From: Thysanoteuthis rhombus
Taxonomy: Eukaryota > Mollusca > Cephalopoda > Oegopsida > Thysanoteuthidae
Direction of reading: 5' to 3'
Length of the DNA stretch: 64,000 nucleotides
NCBI GenBank assembly: GCA_963457665.1
Contig: OY735225.1
Span: 62,501-126,500, forward strand
Below the pieces are notes generated by a model, which worked only from the letters and a program-made list of their open reading frames with translations, did not search any database and was not told the DNA's origin. Below, in pieces: positions 45,508 through 58,544 of this stretch (positions within the stretch are counted from its first letter, which is position 1; the number at the start of each line of letters is the position of its first letter). Position numbers and translations under genes: made by a program.

Positions 45508-45720
45508 ATGTCAAATTTTTCTTTTGAGAAAATGAATACTTCAGAAGATTTTAACTTACAAACATTCCTCATGTCTGGAGATGAAGAAACTGGAGAGCAG
45601 TTTCAAAATGAACGTGGCAAGAGTCATCGAGAGATACTCAGAGATTATGTTCAGGGTTCCAACCTTTCACTGATCAAGGGAGAAGGTGATCTCAAATCAA
45701 AAATTTGTTCTGATAAGTGA
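45508..45720 (+). pseudogene. 5' half of an acidic-tail H4-like gene (plus strand)
   Basis: The gene's own ATG is at 45571 (CATTCCTCATGTCTGGAG). It reads MSGDEETGEQFQNERGKSH, then REILRDYVQG and LIKGEGDLKS, then leaves the histone sequence. The 129 bp 45571-45699 is an inverted copy of 46054-45926. An upstream in-frame ATG at 45508 adds 21 non-histone residues. After the break the DNA matches 59820-59935 inverted. No promoter or stem-loop. Confidence 0.75.
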
Positions 45721-45800
45721 TATATCAAAAACCATTTTAGCAAATTCTGTCGGCAATTTACATGCATTCTATTTTGTTACATTCCTTTTCAAACCTTTTG
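45703..45800. repeat. Fragment shared with 59820-59935 in inverse orientation
   Basis: GATATATCAAAAACCATTTT, TTCTGTCGGCAATTTACATG and CTTTTCAAACC recur as reverse complements at 59820-59935. It forms the spacer between the two head-to-head H4 halves. Confidence 0.75.
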
Positions 45801-45834
45801 AAAAAAAATTGTAGAATTTAATCATTAATTAAAG

Positions 45835-46054
45835 ACTTGTAAGCATACATTGCATTTGCAGCATTACGGGCTAGAATTTTAGAGCAACGTTCACGTCGTT
45901 CCTCATCAGATTTAAGCGCTGAAAGTGATTTGAGATCACCTTCTCCCTTGATCAGTGAAAGGTTGGAACCCTGAACATAATCTCTGAGTATCTCTCGATG
46001 ACTCTTGCCACGTTCATTTTGAAACTGCTCTCCTGTTCCTTCGTCTCCAGACAT
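45835..46054 (-). pseudogene. 3'-truncated acidic-tail H4-like gene (minus strand)
   Basis: From ATG at 46054 it encodes 78 residues matching the 63-kb gene (MSGDEGTGEQ, SHREILRDYVQG, DEERRERCSKILARN, AMYAYKSL) with one early difference (Asn31-Leu in place of Asn-Pro). It breaks off at TCTTTAATTA and ends two codons later. The third helix, stem-loop and normal trailer are absent. Promoter with TATA and two E2F-like repeats is intact upstream, so a truncated transcript is possible. Confidence 0.8.
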
Positions 46055-46270
46055 GATGAATGCTTGGTAGTGTGAAACTGGCTGACTGATAGCTTTCCTT
46101 TTTATACAGCTCCGATATTAGTTTAACAGGCAGCAGTCAGCGCAGAACGTAGGCTCCTAGTTCAGGTGTGTGCTTAGTTGAATTTTCATTGGTTACAAAT
46201 TACACACATTTTTGTTTTTGAAAATTTGAGCGCGAAAATATCAGCAGTTTGAGCGCGAAAATATCTATAG
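46055..46270 (-). promoter_or_regulatory. H4-like promoter with two E2F-like repeats
   Basis: On the minus strand: E2F-like TTTTCGCGC twice within a 23-bp tandem unit (about 46225-46270), CCAAT in GTAACCAATGAAAATTC, AGGAGCCTACG and GCTGTATAAAAAGG. It matches 63070-63345, which has four E2F units. Confidence 0.75.
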
Positions 46271-48000
46271 TTTGCAAGCCGCATGTCTCTGATTCCAACG
46301 TATCAGTAAGCACATTCCATTACTCGCCAATTACAATGAAAGTGGAGATAAGTGAAAATTAAAGAAGCTTCCTTTTAGTCGATTATTTATTACAACTTTT
46401 TGAATTCATTTAAACTTTTTACTTGTTTCATTGCAGCGTTGACCTGGGATAGAGAACGACTAAAGAAAAAGACAGAAATATACAGTAACAAAAATGTGAT
46501 GTGATGTTTTTTACCATTTAGCAGTGATTTTTCTTACCATTTCTATTATTCTTTGACCCTATCCCAATTTTGATTTCGGTTAAGAAAACAACGTAACAAC
46601 ACGATGGAATAAAATAGTAGTTGTGATTTAATGATATTCACTCCATCTTTTCTTAACAAAAATTATTTTTCAAAAACTTTATCTCAATCTTTTTGTTTTC
46701 AATCTGAGTTTGAGAGAGAGATGGAAGTAAATAGTAGTGAAAATGTAATGTGATCTCTACCACTAGTGATGTGTGCTATTATTTTCACAACTTTTTACCA
46801 TAAATTCAATATTGAATGTGTCTCATCGAAAATTTGATTTAGTCTAAAAATAAAACAAAATAAACATTAAAAAAGGACTATGGGAATACATAGTGATGAA
46901 ATGTAATGTGATTTTTACGAATATTTTCACTAGTTTTTACCTTTGATTCGATATAATATGGGTCTTAATAGTGATTTGAATTCCTCTGAAAATAAGACAA
47001 AAAAATTACGATGGAAATAAATAGTTGTTAAACTTCTATGCTGTTAACATGTTTTTGTTGAAAATTTCTCTTCTTCAAACTTCTATCCTGAATTTTTAGG
47101 TTTAATCAGAATTTTAGAAAAAGATGGACATAAATAATAGTTAAATCATAATGTTATTTCTACCATTAGTGATTTCTCTTACTATTTTTACTACTTCTTA
47201 CCTTAGAGTCTATATTACGTCTAATCACAAATTTTATTTACTTTGAGAAAGCAACATAAAATTACGATGAAATTAAAAAGTAATTGTAATTATTTGATAT
47301 CCACATTTTTTTCTGAAAAAAAAAAATTAATCTCAAACTTTTAGTTTTTTATCAAAATTTACAAAAAGGACAGACATAAATAGAAGTGAAAATGTAATTT
47401 GATTCAGACTGAAAAAACAATATAAAATTAAATACTAGTTGCAATTAAATGATATTCACATTAGTTTTCCCTTCAAAGAACTTGAAAAAGTAATTAATCT
47501 CAAACTTTAAGTTTTCTATCATAATTAAAAAAAAAAAAGATAGACATAAAAAGTAGCAAAAATGTAATGAAATTTATACCACTAGTGACTATTTTTACTA
47601 TTTTATACCTCGTATTCGATATTGAAAGCGTCGTATTATTAATTTGATTTGGTCTAAGTATTAAACAACCAAATTTTGTTGGAATTAAATAGTTGCTAAA
47701 ATTGTATAATATTCACATTTTTTCTTAGTTTTCAATCCCAGATTAAATTTGTAAAGTAATTAAATACTTGTAAATAGAGGGATAGATTTAATGAGATGTA
47801 TTTTATTTTATTGATCGTTACTATGATTTACGTTCAACTTTTTACTTGATTCATTTCAAATGGACTCAGGCTACAAAACAACTACACAATTACGATGTGT
47901 GTCATTTTTGTTATAATTTAGAAGAATTTCATAATTTTTTTACAAAAGTTTATCAAACTGAATCTTCACCAAAATTTCTTCGCTTATTCTGCAAAATCGA
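46271..48000. repeat. AT-rich degenerate tandem repeat family
   Basis: 46271-46410 continues the duplication with 63340-63480. Then come loosely repeating units of about 150-250 bp with GATGGAAATAAATAGTAGT, GAAAATGTAATGTGAT and TTTTTACC. 47040-47560 matches 63481-64000. The same family fills much of 59550-62250. Confidence 0.65.
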
Positions 48001-51000
48001 AATTTAGAGGCATGCACACCCCAAAAATATCATATGGGACGCCCCCCTGATGCAACATATAATCTATAGTAATATTTGTTTGTCCATGCCTCTTCCACGC
48101 TAAATTCATAATGCCTATTGACCTAATATTTGACATAGAATCAAAATTAATCAATTTCCCATATCAGCTAAGTTTGGAAATCATTTGAAGTCACCAGAAG
48201 TCATACTATAGCCAACCTTCGGTTCAGAACAAATCTAAAATATTTCTCATTGCAAATGGAAAAAAAAGATGTCTCACAATAAGATGAATTCTTATGAAGT
48301 TTCAGGCATTTTTTTTTCTAAAGAGACACGATCACATTTACGCATCAACCAGTTATCTTTTAGGTTGTAGCAGTCACAACGCTCGTGAACATACATATCT
48401 TTTTAAGTCTATTCCCAACAAACATCTTTCATTGCATTTTTTACTGAGTTTGATTGAAAAAGTATTGATTCACTATTAAAAGTGTGTACATATTTTGTCC
48501 CTGGAAAAGAATATATTGACTACTAAAAAAGGAAATACAACAAGGAATGATAGCTCTTTCACTAATCCTAAAATGTACAATCAAAGGTTTACACTTCATT
48601 TTATAAGAGCCTTTCCTTGTGCTGTAATGAAGATTCAGAAAAACAAGGGAGAAAACTTAGAATATATAAAAAAAATTTCAACTCTTTCTTTACGACGTAG
48701 TATTTTTTTGCAACAGAACAATTTTTAAAAAATATCTTCCAATTGAAAACAAATTATCCCCCGAATCTGGTCAACGCTTCCAAAGCCCATCCATAAAGTT
48801 TCATTAAAATTCATTGAAATCATTTAGATATAGTGAGTGGACAGACGGACAAGCCAAAATACATATACCTCTTCTAACTTTGTTGGAATTATATATACAA
48901 AATGAAAAACTTAACGAATCAGCTGAATACCTGTCATAATGGGCAATATGAAATTATTGTAAAAAAAATGTAATCCTGTAAATAAGCAGCACAAAATCGC
49001 AATCAATATTTGAACAACATGAATTTTATTTGATATATCTTATCATTAAGAAGTTTGATTTATTTACTTTTTGTTTGCAGTTTTAGAAATAATCAACCTT
49101 CTCGATTGTAAAGTTCTCCACCATATTCTCTGCAATAACGTATTTCATTTCACGGTTGCATATCAGTGGCAGCAATAGAAGGAACAAGAGCCACAAGACT
49201 GGATTCAAATAGAACTCCTTTATTTTAATAATTTAGTTGAGCGAAAATACATCGCGTAGTCTTCGCTTGAAGACAAACGAAACGAAATCCTCACTCACAT
49301 CTATGCAAGTTACAATGGTTTTTGGACAAAAATCATCGGTCAGAAGAAATATTTGGAGCTACTGTTAACTTTTCAACTGATGTTTTCTGTCCACATTAAG
49401 AAACCATATGAAATTCCATATATGATTAATACAAACTTAGTTGGAACATTCGGAATTACTGTTATCCTTTATACTGATGGTTTTTGTCAAAATTAAGATA
49501 CTATATGATAGTACATATTTAACTAATGCAAATACATATATTGTGTCCAACACTTTTAAATTCATTCCAACCATTTAAAGACTGAACACTTGTACATCTG
49601 AAGAGTTTTGGACGAATTTGCCTTCTCAGAAGTGTCAGTCGAAAAGCTTTCAAGATTTGTTTTACAACTAAAACTTCAAACTTTAACTTTTTACTGATTT
49701 TGCTATGCACTTGCTAAGTAGTATAGTATTTAGATTCTGTACAATTAAAAGATGTTTCAAAATTTGTCCTCATTTGTGTAAGTGAAATTGATCAGGAACA
49801 ATTAATTCATTGCGATCTTTCTTCGTACTATTCAGGCAAAGAAGGCAATGAAATGAACGTGGTAAATATTTTGAAGTTTACTTCCTTGCTAGCTTAAAGT
49901 AGCTAATTTTTTTTCTCGGTCTTTCTTTTTCTGCTGTGTGAAAATTGTCACTTTTTAGCGAGAACCACAATTCGGGAGCCTTATTGGATATGATTTTAAA
50001 TAAATTTGAAATAAATGTCCAAAGAATCTACCTTACTTCCCACATCAAATATTCCTCTCGAGATGAATTCCTGTCTAGATGAATTATTACAAAATGTAAC
50101 TTGAATTCGCCTAAACTTGACTACCATATGCGTGAGTTATGAAATTTTATGCTGATTTTTACCAGACATAGAAATTTCTTGAATGTCGATTTTGCTGTGA
50201 AATTGTATCCACATTATTCAAACATACTGTTTAACGATGTTGAAATTATTTGGGCAAAGAGAAAAATGACTTTCATTCGGTAAAACGCCTTATTTTCAGT
50301 TCTTCTCTCTTATATTCTTATATGCTGATAAGAAATAGACGTTGAAAATATGAAATTCTGATAGATTTCAAAGTAAATATTGAATTTGACTGATTCTTTT
50401 TTTCTAATTTCTAATCGTCAGATTGCACAGGAATCTTTTTTCTTCCTCCACCAAAGTACATTCCCACTGAATGCTTGCACAGATGTGAACTAAAAATTGT
50501 TTAGAGATAATTTTTGCATAGACTTTCTCCATGACTTACTTCACTATATTAATATAGTAAAGTATGATTAAATCGGTGATGCTTTTATGGTTTTCAACTA
50601 CTTTATTCGGTTTCAATAAAAATAAACCTTATTTGGTATTTGCGATATGTTGACATAAATCAATAACTCCAATCAATTCAGATTATTGAAATTACTGGAT
50701 AGAATTAAATAAAAACTTTTTACTATATTATTCTAGGTGAAAAACTTACTGTGTTTGGGATGGATAGATTAACTAGAAAGTGACTCGGAGGAGTCAGCTG
50801 GAGAGGTATGTATTTTTTTCTTTATTTTATTGTTTTATTCAGTAAATGCTAGATCGACGGTGGTTTCATAAACATCTTGTGCTGAGCTAGTGTTGGCACA
50901 AGGCTCAGCTCTTGGAGCATCTACAGAAATTGAGCTCCATTGTTATAACTTGAGGGGGCGAGTATAGTAGCCTGTACTCAGCAATGACGTGATACTCATT

Positions 51001-51560
51001 GGTTAGGGATTTTATGTTTTGAGGCTGAAAGTTTCAAACAAATCTTTCTGAATATTGATTAACTGAAACAATTGCACTTCATGTCTGATGATATATTGAT
51101 ATAGTTGAACCAGTGTCCTCATCTTGCTGTCCCAATGAATAAAAATGACCGTTTCATTTTATTGATATCAACTGTTCAGTGTATATTAGGTAATTATTTC
51201 ATATTATGATGAATGCAATTTTAATTTCAAAATTAAACAAAATAGTCTCTATAGTTCATTGTATCCCTTTTAGGTTTGATTATGATTCTATCATTAAATT
51301 CACTTTTAATAATCGAATGTTTGGCTAAACTTACTGAAATACTTATTCTGAAGGCATTCATAAGTTTTTTGATATTTTATTATATAGTCACTTTTGAACA
51401 TTTCTCCAGTATTTTTATTACATAATTCAACCTTTTAGTACAATACTTGAGCAAATTTCCTCTTCCTTTAGATGATAAATCTGTTTTTTTACAATGCCTG
51501 CCATGAATTTGAAGCTTTCATTTATTTTATGAGTTGGTATTTATTCAATTTTTTTAATTA
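48000..51560. other. Unassigned AT-rich DNA
   Basis: 48770-48895 contains a typical dispersed-repeat end (GTGGACAGACGGACAAGCC). 50740-50812 has splice-like signals around a non-open stretch. Two small open frames at 48294 and 48495 show no domain. No supported gene. Confidence 0.4.
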
Positions 51561-51573
51561 CTTTACAGGATGT

Positions 51574-51703
51574 ATGCCCTACCAACGACTCGTCGAATTC
51601 TATCGATATCCTAGTCGAAACGTTGGATAATTATCTACCAAAATGGCTTATTGAGGAGTTATTCAAATTAAAAGTGACTTATTTTTTCTTTGGTTGTCTG
51701 TGA
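51574..51703 (+). other. Possible terminal exon, unidentified
   Basis: A good acceptor (TTAATTACTTTACAG) is followed by an open frame DVCPTNDSSNSIDILVETLD then NYLPKWLIEELFKLK, ending at a TGA near 51703. Composition is more protein-like than the surroundings. I do not recognise it, and no partner exon was found. Confidence 0.2.
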
Positions 51704-51704
51704 T

Positions 51705-53340
51705 ATTTTCAAGATCAATACAATTTATTATAGACTTTTGAATTGAATTCATTGTTTTGTGTTTTTTAATTTTTTATTTAATGATTTGGATGTTATTTTC
51801 CGCAGCCTTCTTCAGCCTGTTATATTCAGTAATGTTTGAATTTAGAACTGAACCCTTTATATCTTCATGGGTAAACTTCTTATTTCTCTATCCATGCTAC
51901 AGATATCTCTTCTGGAGAATTTATTCCTGTGTTTTTGTTGTTTTTTTTTTGTTGTTGAATGGAATGAAATTTAAAGGAGAAAGTTAGAAATTGACAAAAG
52001 CAGTGCAGGTACTGCTTGAATATGTATGTATTTTTTAAACACACAAAGAGTCACTTCGTTTCTATTTTTGCTCAAACGCCCTCCCACTTTTATGACATTT
52101 GCACCTTCAAATGTTGGAGTTCTTTATCTTTATCTCTTTCCTTGAAAGATCAACTGTCATGAAATACATTTTGATACGCTACCTGCAGTTTTTTTAATTC
52201 TGGAATAAAGAATTTCAAAAAGTGCTCATTTATTCATTTGGTGCATATTGCAGAACAATTACCAAATATATCGAGCATCACTATCTGAGTAGTTTAGAAA
52301 TAGCCTTTTTTCAAGACGGTACTGGTTTTCTATATGGTTTTAAAATCCGGCTACAATACACATTCTGAATTGAAATATGTATCTATGATTCTCAACCTCC
52401 AAGGATGTTCTCGTTGGATAACTTGGCGGCTACGAATTGTTCGAAATAATATCGCTCAAACAGCAAATTGAGTATGCATTACTGTAAAATGCTTTTATTT
52501 TTTGCCTGGCACACCGGCCATGGCGTCTGCAAATAGACCAAGATGACGTGTACTTCATTCTGAATAATCTGAAATAACTTTTTAAAGACTGGTTTCTTGA
52601 TAGTTCTTTGAAATCTGGGTCTCATTTCGATTCAAACTTTATCAACCCTCTAAATACACCTGGATTTCCTGAATCCTCCTTTTCATTTTGTCTACGTCAA
52701 GAAATCATAAAGTTTCCACAAAATGTGATGTAGTCAATTATCTTGGATAAAATATCACGATTCTCGGTAACCTTCCTGTTTAGCTTATTGATCAAGTTCA
52801 TTGGTTCAAGTTTTTCTTTATTATCTACGCTTAATAAAAGCAATAAGGCAACCATATTGTTATACTTCTTTGACGTTTCATCTTTATCAGGGTTTTTTCA
52901 TTTTATTTATACTTTTAAAACTGTCTTTTGTACATGTTACAGCACCTGGGTAAGTGAGCGAATATATGGTGAATTTTCGAACAATGCTCAAATAAGGCAC
53001 AACTTAGCAATCAGATTCCTGAACTCATGCAGTATTTTTGATTAATTAAAGAAAGAAGATATAATGTTTTTAAAATACAACTATATCTTTTTCTTCCTCT
53101 TCTTTACAGATTGGATCATAAAGACGAACAAAGTTAATTATAGAGTTTTTCATGAAAGAGAATGTTAGTTTTGCTAAAAACGTGGGAGGGCCTGTGTCTG
53201 CTCGGACCCTCCGACGTCACAGGTCCTATAAATGCATTTGTTAATTCAGATATATATTTCACCTTAATTATGTTGGGGGGGGGCCTCAATGCCCCCTTTG
53301 TGGCTCTCTGGCCCTGCCTCTATATGAATAGGTAAACGAA
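51705..53340. other. Unassigned AT-rich DNA
   Basis: Open frames at 51757 and 52743 are Phe/Leu/Ser-rich chance frames in AT-rich DNA. A poly-G run at about 53275-53282 marks the edge of a different repeat. Confidence 0.4.
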
Positions 53341-54085
53341 ACGCCATCAGGTGTTGTGACGCCATGAAGGTAAGAGGAGGCATGACCAGATATTTCAATA
53401 GTCATGACACGGCGCCTTAAAAAGACTTTTTTGACCGGTAGTGCGGCGGATATATTAGGAGATCATAGATAATCATCGAAGTGAATAAATGGAAAGAAAC
53501 ACTCAAGGACAGCCATAAGATAATTGGTTAACTCAGCAAGATGAACTTGTGTCCTTAGTGGATTCGAGGCAGTTAGGGTCACTGACCTAAAAAATTCAGC
53601 GAGCCCAGCTGCGACCTTACAAGAGAGTATATGACCCAGAACGCCTTAAATCGGTCATATGAACAAAATAAACCGCCAAGCACACTAAGATCTGTGATCC
53701 CCGCAATATTTCTCGACCATTCTCGCTGCTCCTGTGAATATCTGTTTAAAGTTTAGCCCACGTGTGGATTTCGAGGAGATAATTGCCTTGGTGTCGCTTA
53801 GGTGCACCCAAGTTCATCTTGCCTGGCTCACCAATTATCCTAGGACCGGCCCTAAGCGCTAGTTCCCTTCCCTGGGGCATTGTACAAAAAATGCTATATA
53901 CATTCATGTATATCAGTGGCGGCAAGAACAGAGAACACAATGACCCCGACCGGCTTAGGTTGGTCGAATCGACGAATTAAACCCCAAAGATTTTCGGGGT
54001 GATTGAGCTCTCTTCTAGGGTTTCGGCACTGTTTTTCGAGGCTAGAGTCACGCTTGCTACTTTGATTGTATAAATCCCGATCGTG
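53340..54085. repeat. Dispersed GC-richer repeat
   Basis: Segments CATGACACGGCGCC and GCAAGATGAACTTGTGTCC, and inverted GTGAGCCAGGCAAGATGAAC, recur at 57265-57300, 57425-57440 and 57680-57790. It also carries a GGTTGGTCGAATCGACGAATTAAACCCC segment. Likely a transposable-element fragment of unknown class. Confidence 0.5.
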
Positions 54086-54720
54086 TTATCATCAGGGGTG
54101 ATCAATTAATTATATGATTTATTATCGTAAATAGAGTGGATCCATTTGATTTTCCCTGATTCTCTTTTGACTGCAGACATGAAAGGTCACTTACATTCGT
54201 CATCACCTTACCGTGTAGCAAATTAATCCCAAACAATAGTCAATAAGCTCTCTTTAATGTTCCATTAAATTTCAAAAAACACCAGTTGACTTTTCATCTC
54301 TAATCACAGCGATATGGTCATTTTTACATGACCATATTATAACGTTGTTTTTTTTCCATGAATTATCTATTGTAAAATTTGTACAATAAGATTTAGTATT
54401 TGAAATATCATATATAAGATTTATGAAGGAAGAAATATGCCTCCGATCGTTTGTTAGATGTAAGCGAAAATGTAATTGAAGCAGTACAATACAATTCATA
54501 AACTAAATTTCATTGTCTTTGTTCATAATATGTCTTTACACTTATGATCGTAAGTAAAAACAAATGTAGAGAGAAAAGAGAATTCATCAATGTAGTTTAG
54601 CAAGTTGGCAAAAATTCTTCAAGTGACAAAACAATTTATGATGAATTTTCCTTTTTTTACTAACTTTAAAGAAAGCACCAAGACTTTTTATCTCAAATGT
54701 TTTGATGAAATATTGTATTT
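54086..54720. other. Unassigned AT-rich DNA
   Basis: No gene or repeat landmark recognised. Confidence 0.4.
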
Positions 54721-54724
54721 CCAA

Positions 54725-57005
54725 ACACACTGGTTGAATTCTTGTTTCCTGTAACTGATGCAACCAGGTTATTTGAACAGGGCCTTAATTTTATAATCCA
54801 TTTCATAATAAAATTCATCTATTGTAAAATTAAAAATGTATGTTCTATTTATGTACGACAAAATTATGTATCTAATACATATATGTTTCAACTTATACAC
54901 TACGTAGAACAATTTTGAACAAAAGAAGAATTGCAATCTTTATTACAACACAAGTACAAATAATTAATACAACATTTTATTGTAACTACATCCCTAAAGA
55001 TTTTCAGCTAACAGCTAAATCATATATAATGTGTCTATACACATACGAACGTATATATATCCAAAAGTTCTTGAATTTTTTTGATTGAGAGATACCTTTT
55101 CGTATCCTCCATACATTTATGTATTCCCACACTTTTGGCCATCCACTATCTCCGAAAGTTATCAAATAATTCCAAAGACATTTTTTCAGGAAGGGATTAG
55201 CCTACTATAGAGCGTAAAAATCACATTCAGATAAAAATGTAAAAAAAGGTATTATTTTAACTATCACTGAGATATTTTTGTTTTTTGGTTGTAGTTTCTT
55301 AGATGAAGGTAAAGAAATTGGAGAAAATGGACAAAAATATTTCCGTGAATATGAGCTATCTTGGAAAATACATTGAAAATAGGAAAACCAATGATATCAT
55401 TGGAATCATCTCATCAAACTACATCAGAAACGACCATAAAATCAATATGAAAAAAATGACATTCAAAATCACATTTTTGGCATATATAGGCTATCTCGTA
55501 GACCTGTAATCCCGGTAAATATCAGCTCTTTCCATACATATGAGCTATATCGAAGAATATGTTGAATATAAAAAAATAATGATATCATTGGAATCAGTGC
55601 ATCAAACTACATCAGGGATGTCCATAAAATCGATATGTAGAAAAAGCATTCAAAATCACATTTAAGGCATGTATAGGCTATGTTTTAGAAGTGCATTTGA
55701 AGCAAATATCGGCTATTTGCAAGAATTGCATTTTCAAAAAATATGACCAATCTAAAAAAATACATCGAATATAGCAAAACCAATGACATCATCGGAATCA
55801 ATGCATCAAATTTCATCAAAAACTCACATAAAATCAATATGTAAGAATGACATCCGAAATCACATTTTTGGTATGTATAGGCCATGTCGTAGAACTGCAT
55901 TTCTGGCCAATATCGGCAATTTCTGTGATTATGAGCTATCTCGAAAAATATATCGAATATAGCAAAACTAAGGACATCATTGGAATCAGGGCATCAAACT
56001 ACATCAGAAACAACCATAAAATCGATATGCAAAAATGACATTCATAATCACATTCTGGCATGTGGCAAAAGTTCATTTGAAGCAAATATCGGCTATTTGC
56101 AAGAATTGCATTTTCCGAAAATATCAGCTAACTCAAAAAATACATTGAATATAGCAAAACCAATAACTTCAATCGAATCAGTGGTTCAAACTACATAAGA
56201 AACGACCATAAAATTGATATGTAAAAATGACATCCAAAATCACATTTTTGGCATGTATAGGCTGTGTCGTACAACTGCATTCCAAGCCAATATTGGCTAT
56301 TATCTGTGAATATGAGCTATCTCGACAAATACATAGAATATAGCAAAACCAATGACATCATTGGAATCAGTGCACAAAACTACATAAGAAACAACTATAA
56401 AATCGATATGTATGATTGACATTCAAAATCACATTTTTGGCATGTATAGGCTATGTCATAAAACTGCATTTCCAGCAAATATCGGCTATTTGCAAGAATA
56501 GCATTTTCCAAAACTATGAGCTAACTCAAAAAACAAATCGAATATGGCAAAACCAATAACATCATTGGAATCAGTGCATCAAACTAGTGGTTGAATTCTT
56601 GTTTCTCATAACTGATGCAACAAGGTTATTTCAACTGGGTCTTAATTTTACGATTAATTTCACAATACATCTATTGTAAAATTAAAATCATATGTTCTAT
56701 TTATGTACGACAAAATTCTGTATTCGATATATATTTTTGTGCACTTATATACTAGGCATGAACAATTTTAGAGAAAGAAGAATTACGATCTATATTATTA
56801 TCTCCGACTGGTATCATTGAATTCAGATGACATTTTGTCAAGAAGGTGTTGGCCTACTATAGAGTATAAGGATCACATTGAGATTAGAAATGTAAAAAAA
56901 TGTCCATATAAAATCCTTGTACTCTTTCACTGAGATATTTTTGTTTCTCAGATGTTGTTTCTTAGACGAAGGTGAAAAATTGAATAAAATTGACAAAAAT
57001 ATTTA
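54725..57005. mobile_element. Satellite-bearing repeat flanked by direct copies
   Basis: 54729-54950 (TGGTTGAATTCTTGTTTC, CTATTTATGTACGACAAAAT) recurs at 56588-56760. 55180-55330 (GCCTACTATAGAG, CTGAGATATTTTTGTTT) recurs at 56840-57000. Between them lies a satellite block. The layout resembles molluscan mobile elements that carry an internal tandem-repeat core. The class is inferred. Confidence 0.5.
55330..56587. repeat. 190-bp satellite block, distinct subfamily
   Basis: About six to seven monomers. GACATTCAAAATCACATTTTTGG-like steps (core ACATTCAAAATCACATTTT) occur at about 55457, 55649, 55849, 56037, 56229 and 56418, about 190 bp apart. CATCAAACTACATCAGAAAC and CCATAAAATCGATATG link it to the blocks at 1-1075 and 13-24.9 kb. 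Confidence 0.88.
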
Positions 57006-57009
57006 TTCT

Positions 57010-57490
57010 TGAAACTTTTACATGTTTTATCTAGAATACAATCAAAAGAACAAATTTGAGTAACAGCATTTAATTCTATTATAGAAATTTATAACAAGAA
57101 TAGAAGTTTCAAGCCGAAAAATAACCGATAAAACATTCATTTTTATGAGGGTTGAAAATTGGACGAATTGTGGGCAGGGGCCAAGTCAGACCTAGTGCCG
57201 CCACTGACATACATAATAGTGAATACAAATTTAAGAAGAGGCGAAGAAACTGGCGCCATAGGCAGGCCCTAGGTTACTTGGCGAGCCAGACAAGATGAAC
57301 TTGAATGCCCTTAGCGACATCAGGTCTGATTTTGTTGTGATAAGAAAAAAAATTTTTCTGTGAAAGAGTCTTTCAAAGCGTAGCTAAATCAAAACAAATC
57401 AAAAGGATAATTGATGACTCGGGAAAGATGAACTTGTGCCCTCAAGAACACCTGCTGTCATATGGTTGTGATATTCTCCCAATGCATAGC
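57010..57490. repeat. Dispersed repeat fragments
   Basis: GGCGAGCCAGACAAGATGAA and AAAGATGAACTTGTGCCCTC match the repeat at 53.3-54.1 kb. No gene. Confidence 0.45.
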
Positions 57491-57497
57491 CTAACTG

Positions 57498-57498
<1 letters not shown>

Positions 57499-57568
<70 letters not shown>

Positions 57569-57575
57569 TATATAT

Positions 57576-57651
<76 letters not shown>
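57499..57651. repeat. (TA)n microsatellite
   Basis: About 150 bp of TA with two short (CA) interruptions. Tyr/Ile frames are artefacts. Confidence 0.97.
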
Positions 57652-57653
<2 letters not shown>

Positions 57654-57654
57654 C

Positions 57655-58350
57655 ACCCAGTTATCATTGACCAGGTGATGTGATGCTATGAAGGGAAGAG
57701 GAAGCGTGACCTGATATTCCAAATGTTGTGTCACGGCACCCGAGAGTGAATTTCTTCCCCCTGATATTCAAATAGACATGACACAGCGTCGGGTAGTGAC
57801 AATCTCTTATCCATTCGACCGACTTAGGAGGGTTGGGGTCATAGTCTTCTCTTCTAAAGTCTCAGCTGGGCTCTTTGTGTTTCGTGAGGGTAAAGACATG
57901 GTTGCTATTTTGGTTGCATATTGTAGCCAAATTCGGGAAAACTTGCCTTTCTGAAAAGCATTTGGCCATCAACTTTCTTTTTGGCAAAACTTTTTTTCCA
58001 AACAGATATTTAGGAATTTGTTTTATATTTGTTTTCCATTTAATCTCAACAATAATTTTGAAAAAAAAGAAAAAATAGGTACTCTACTTTTTTTCAATTT
58101 GTATAAGTTTTGATTCCTTTGAGCTATATGGAAAAAAAATTCCCCAGTCCTTCCTCTTGTTGATTGATCACCCCTAATAATATCTTAATCTTTAATAAAA
58201 AGTAAACCTTCACCGAATTTGTGTCCTCCTCCCCTGGAAATATATCCTCTTGTTTACCCTCCCCCAACAAATATATCCATTTACACCCCGCCAACAGATA
58301 ACAATTAGTACACAAAAGAAATGTAATAAAAGTAGTAACTCTCTCCCCTT
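57655..58350. repeat. Dispersed repeat and unassigned DNA
   Basis: 57665-57910 has GTGATGCTATGAAGGGAAGA, GACATGACACAGCGTCGGG and CGACCGACTTAGG, in common with 53.35-54.0 kb. The remainder to 58350 has no recognised content. Confidence 0.45.
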
Positions 58351-58399
58351 AGTATATTTTTGTCTCTTCTAGAGGTTATTACAGAAGGTTGGGCATTAC

Positions 58400-58475
58400 C
58401 TTTGGTCAACACGACGTCATTTCCAGTCATCTCCTTTATAATGGATGGCATATCATCCCAGTGTGCAATGTTTCC
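58400..58475 (-). other. Possible internal exon, unidentified
   Basis: On the minus strand a 76-bp open stretch reads GNIAHWDDMPSIIKEMTGND then VVLTK. It is bounded by an acceptor (GAATGCAG) and a donor (AAAG, then GTAATG). The amino-acid composition is protein-like and unlike the surrounding low-complexity DNA. I do not recognise the protein. Confidence 0.3.
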
Positions 58476-58544
58476 CTGCATTCACACGTGCTCTCGATGG
58501 AAGCAACGACTCAGAAATCTATCATCTCTGATAATTGACCACCA

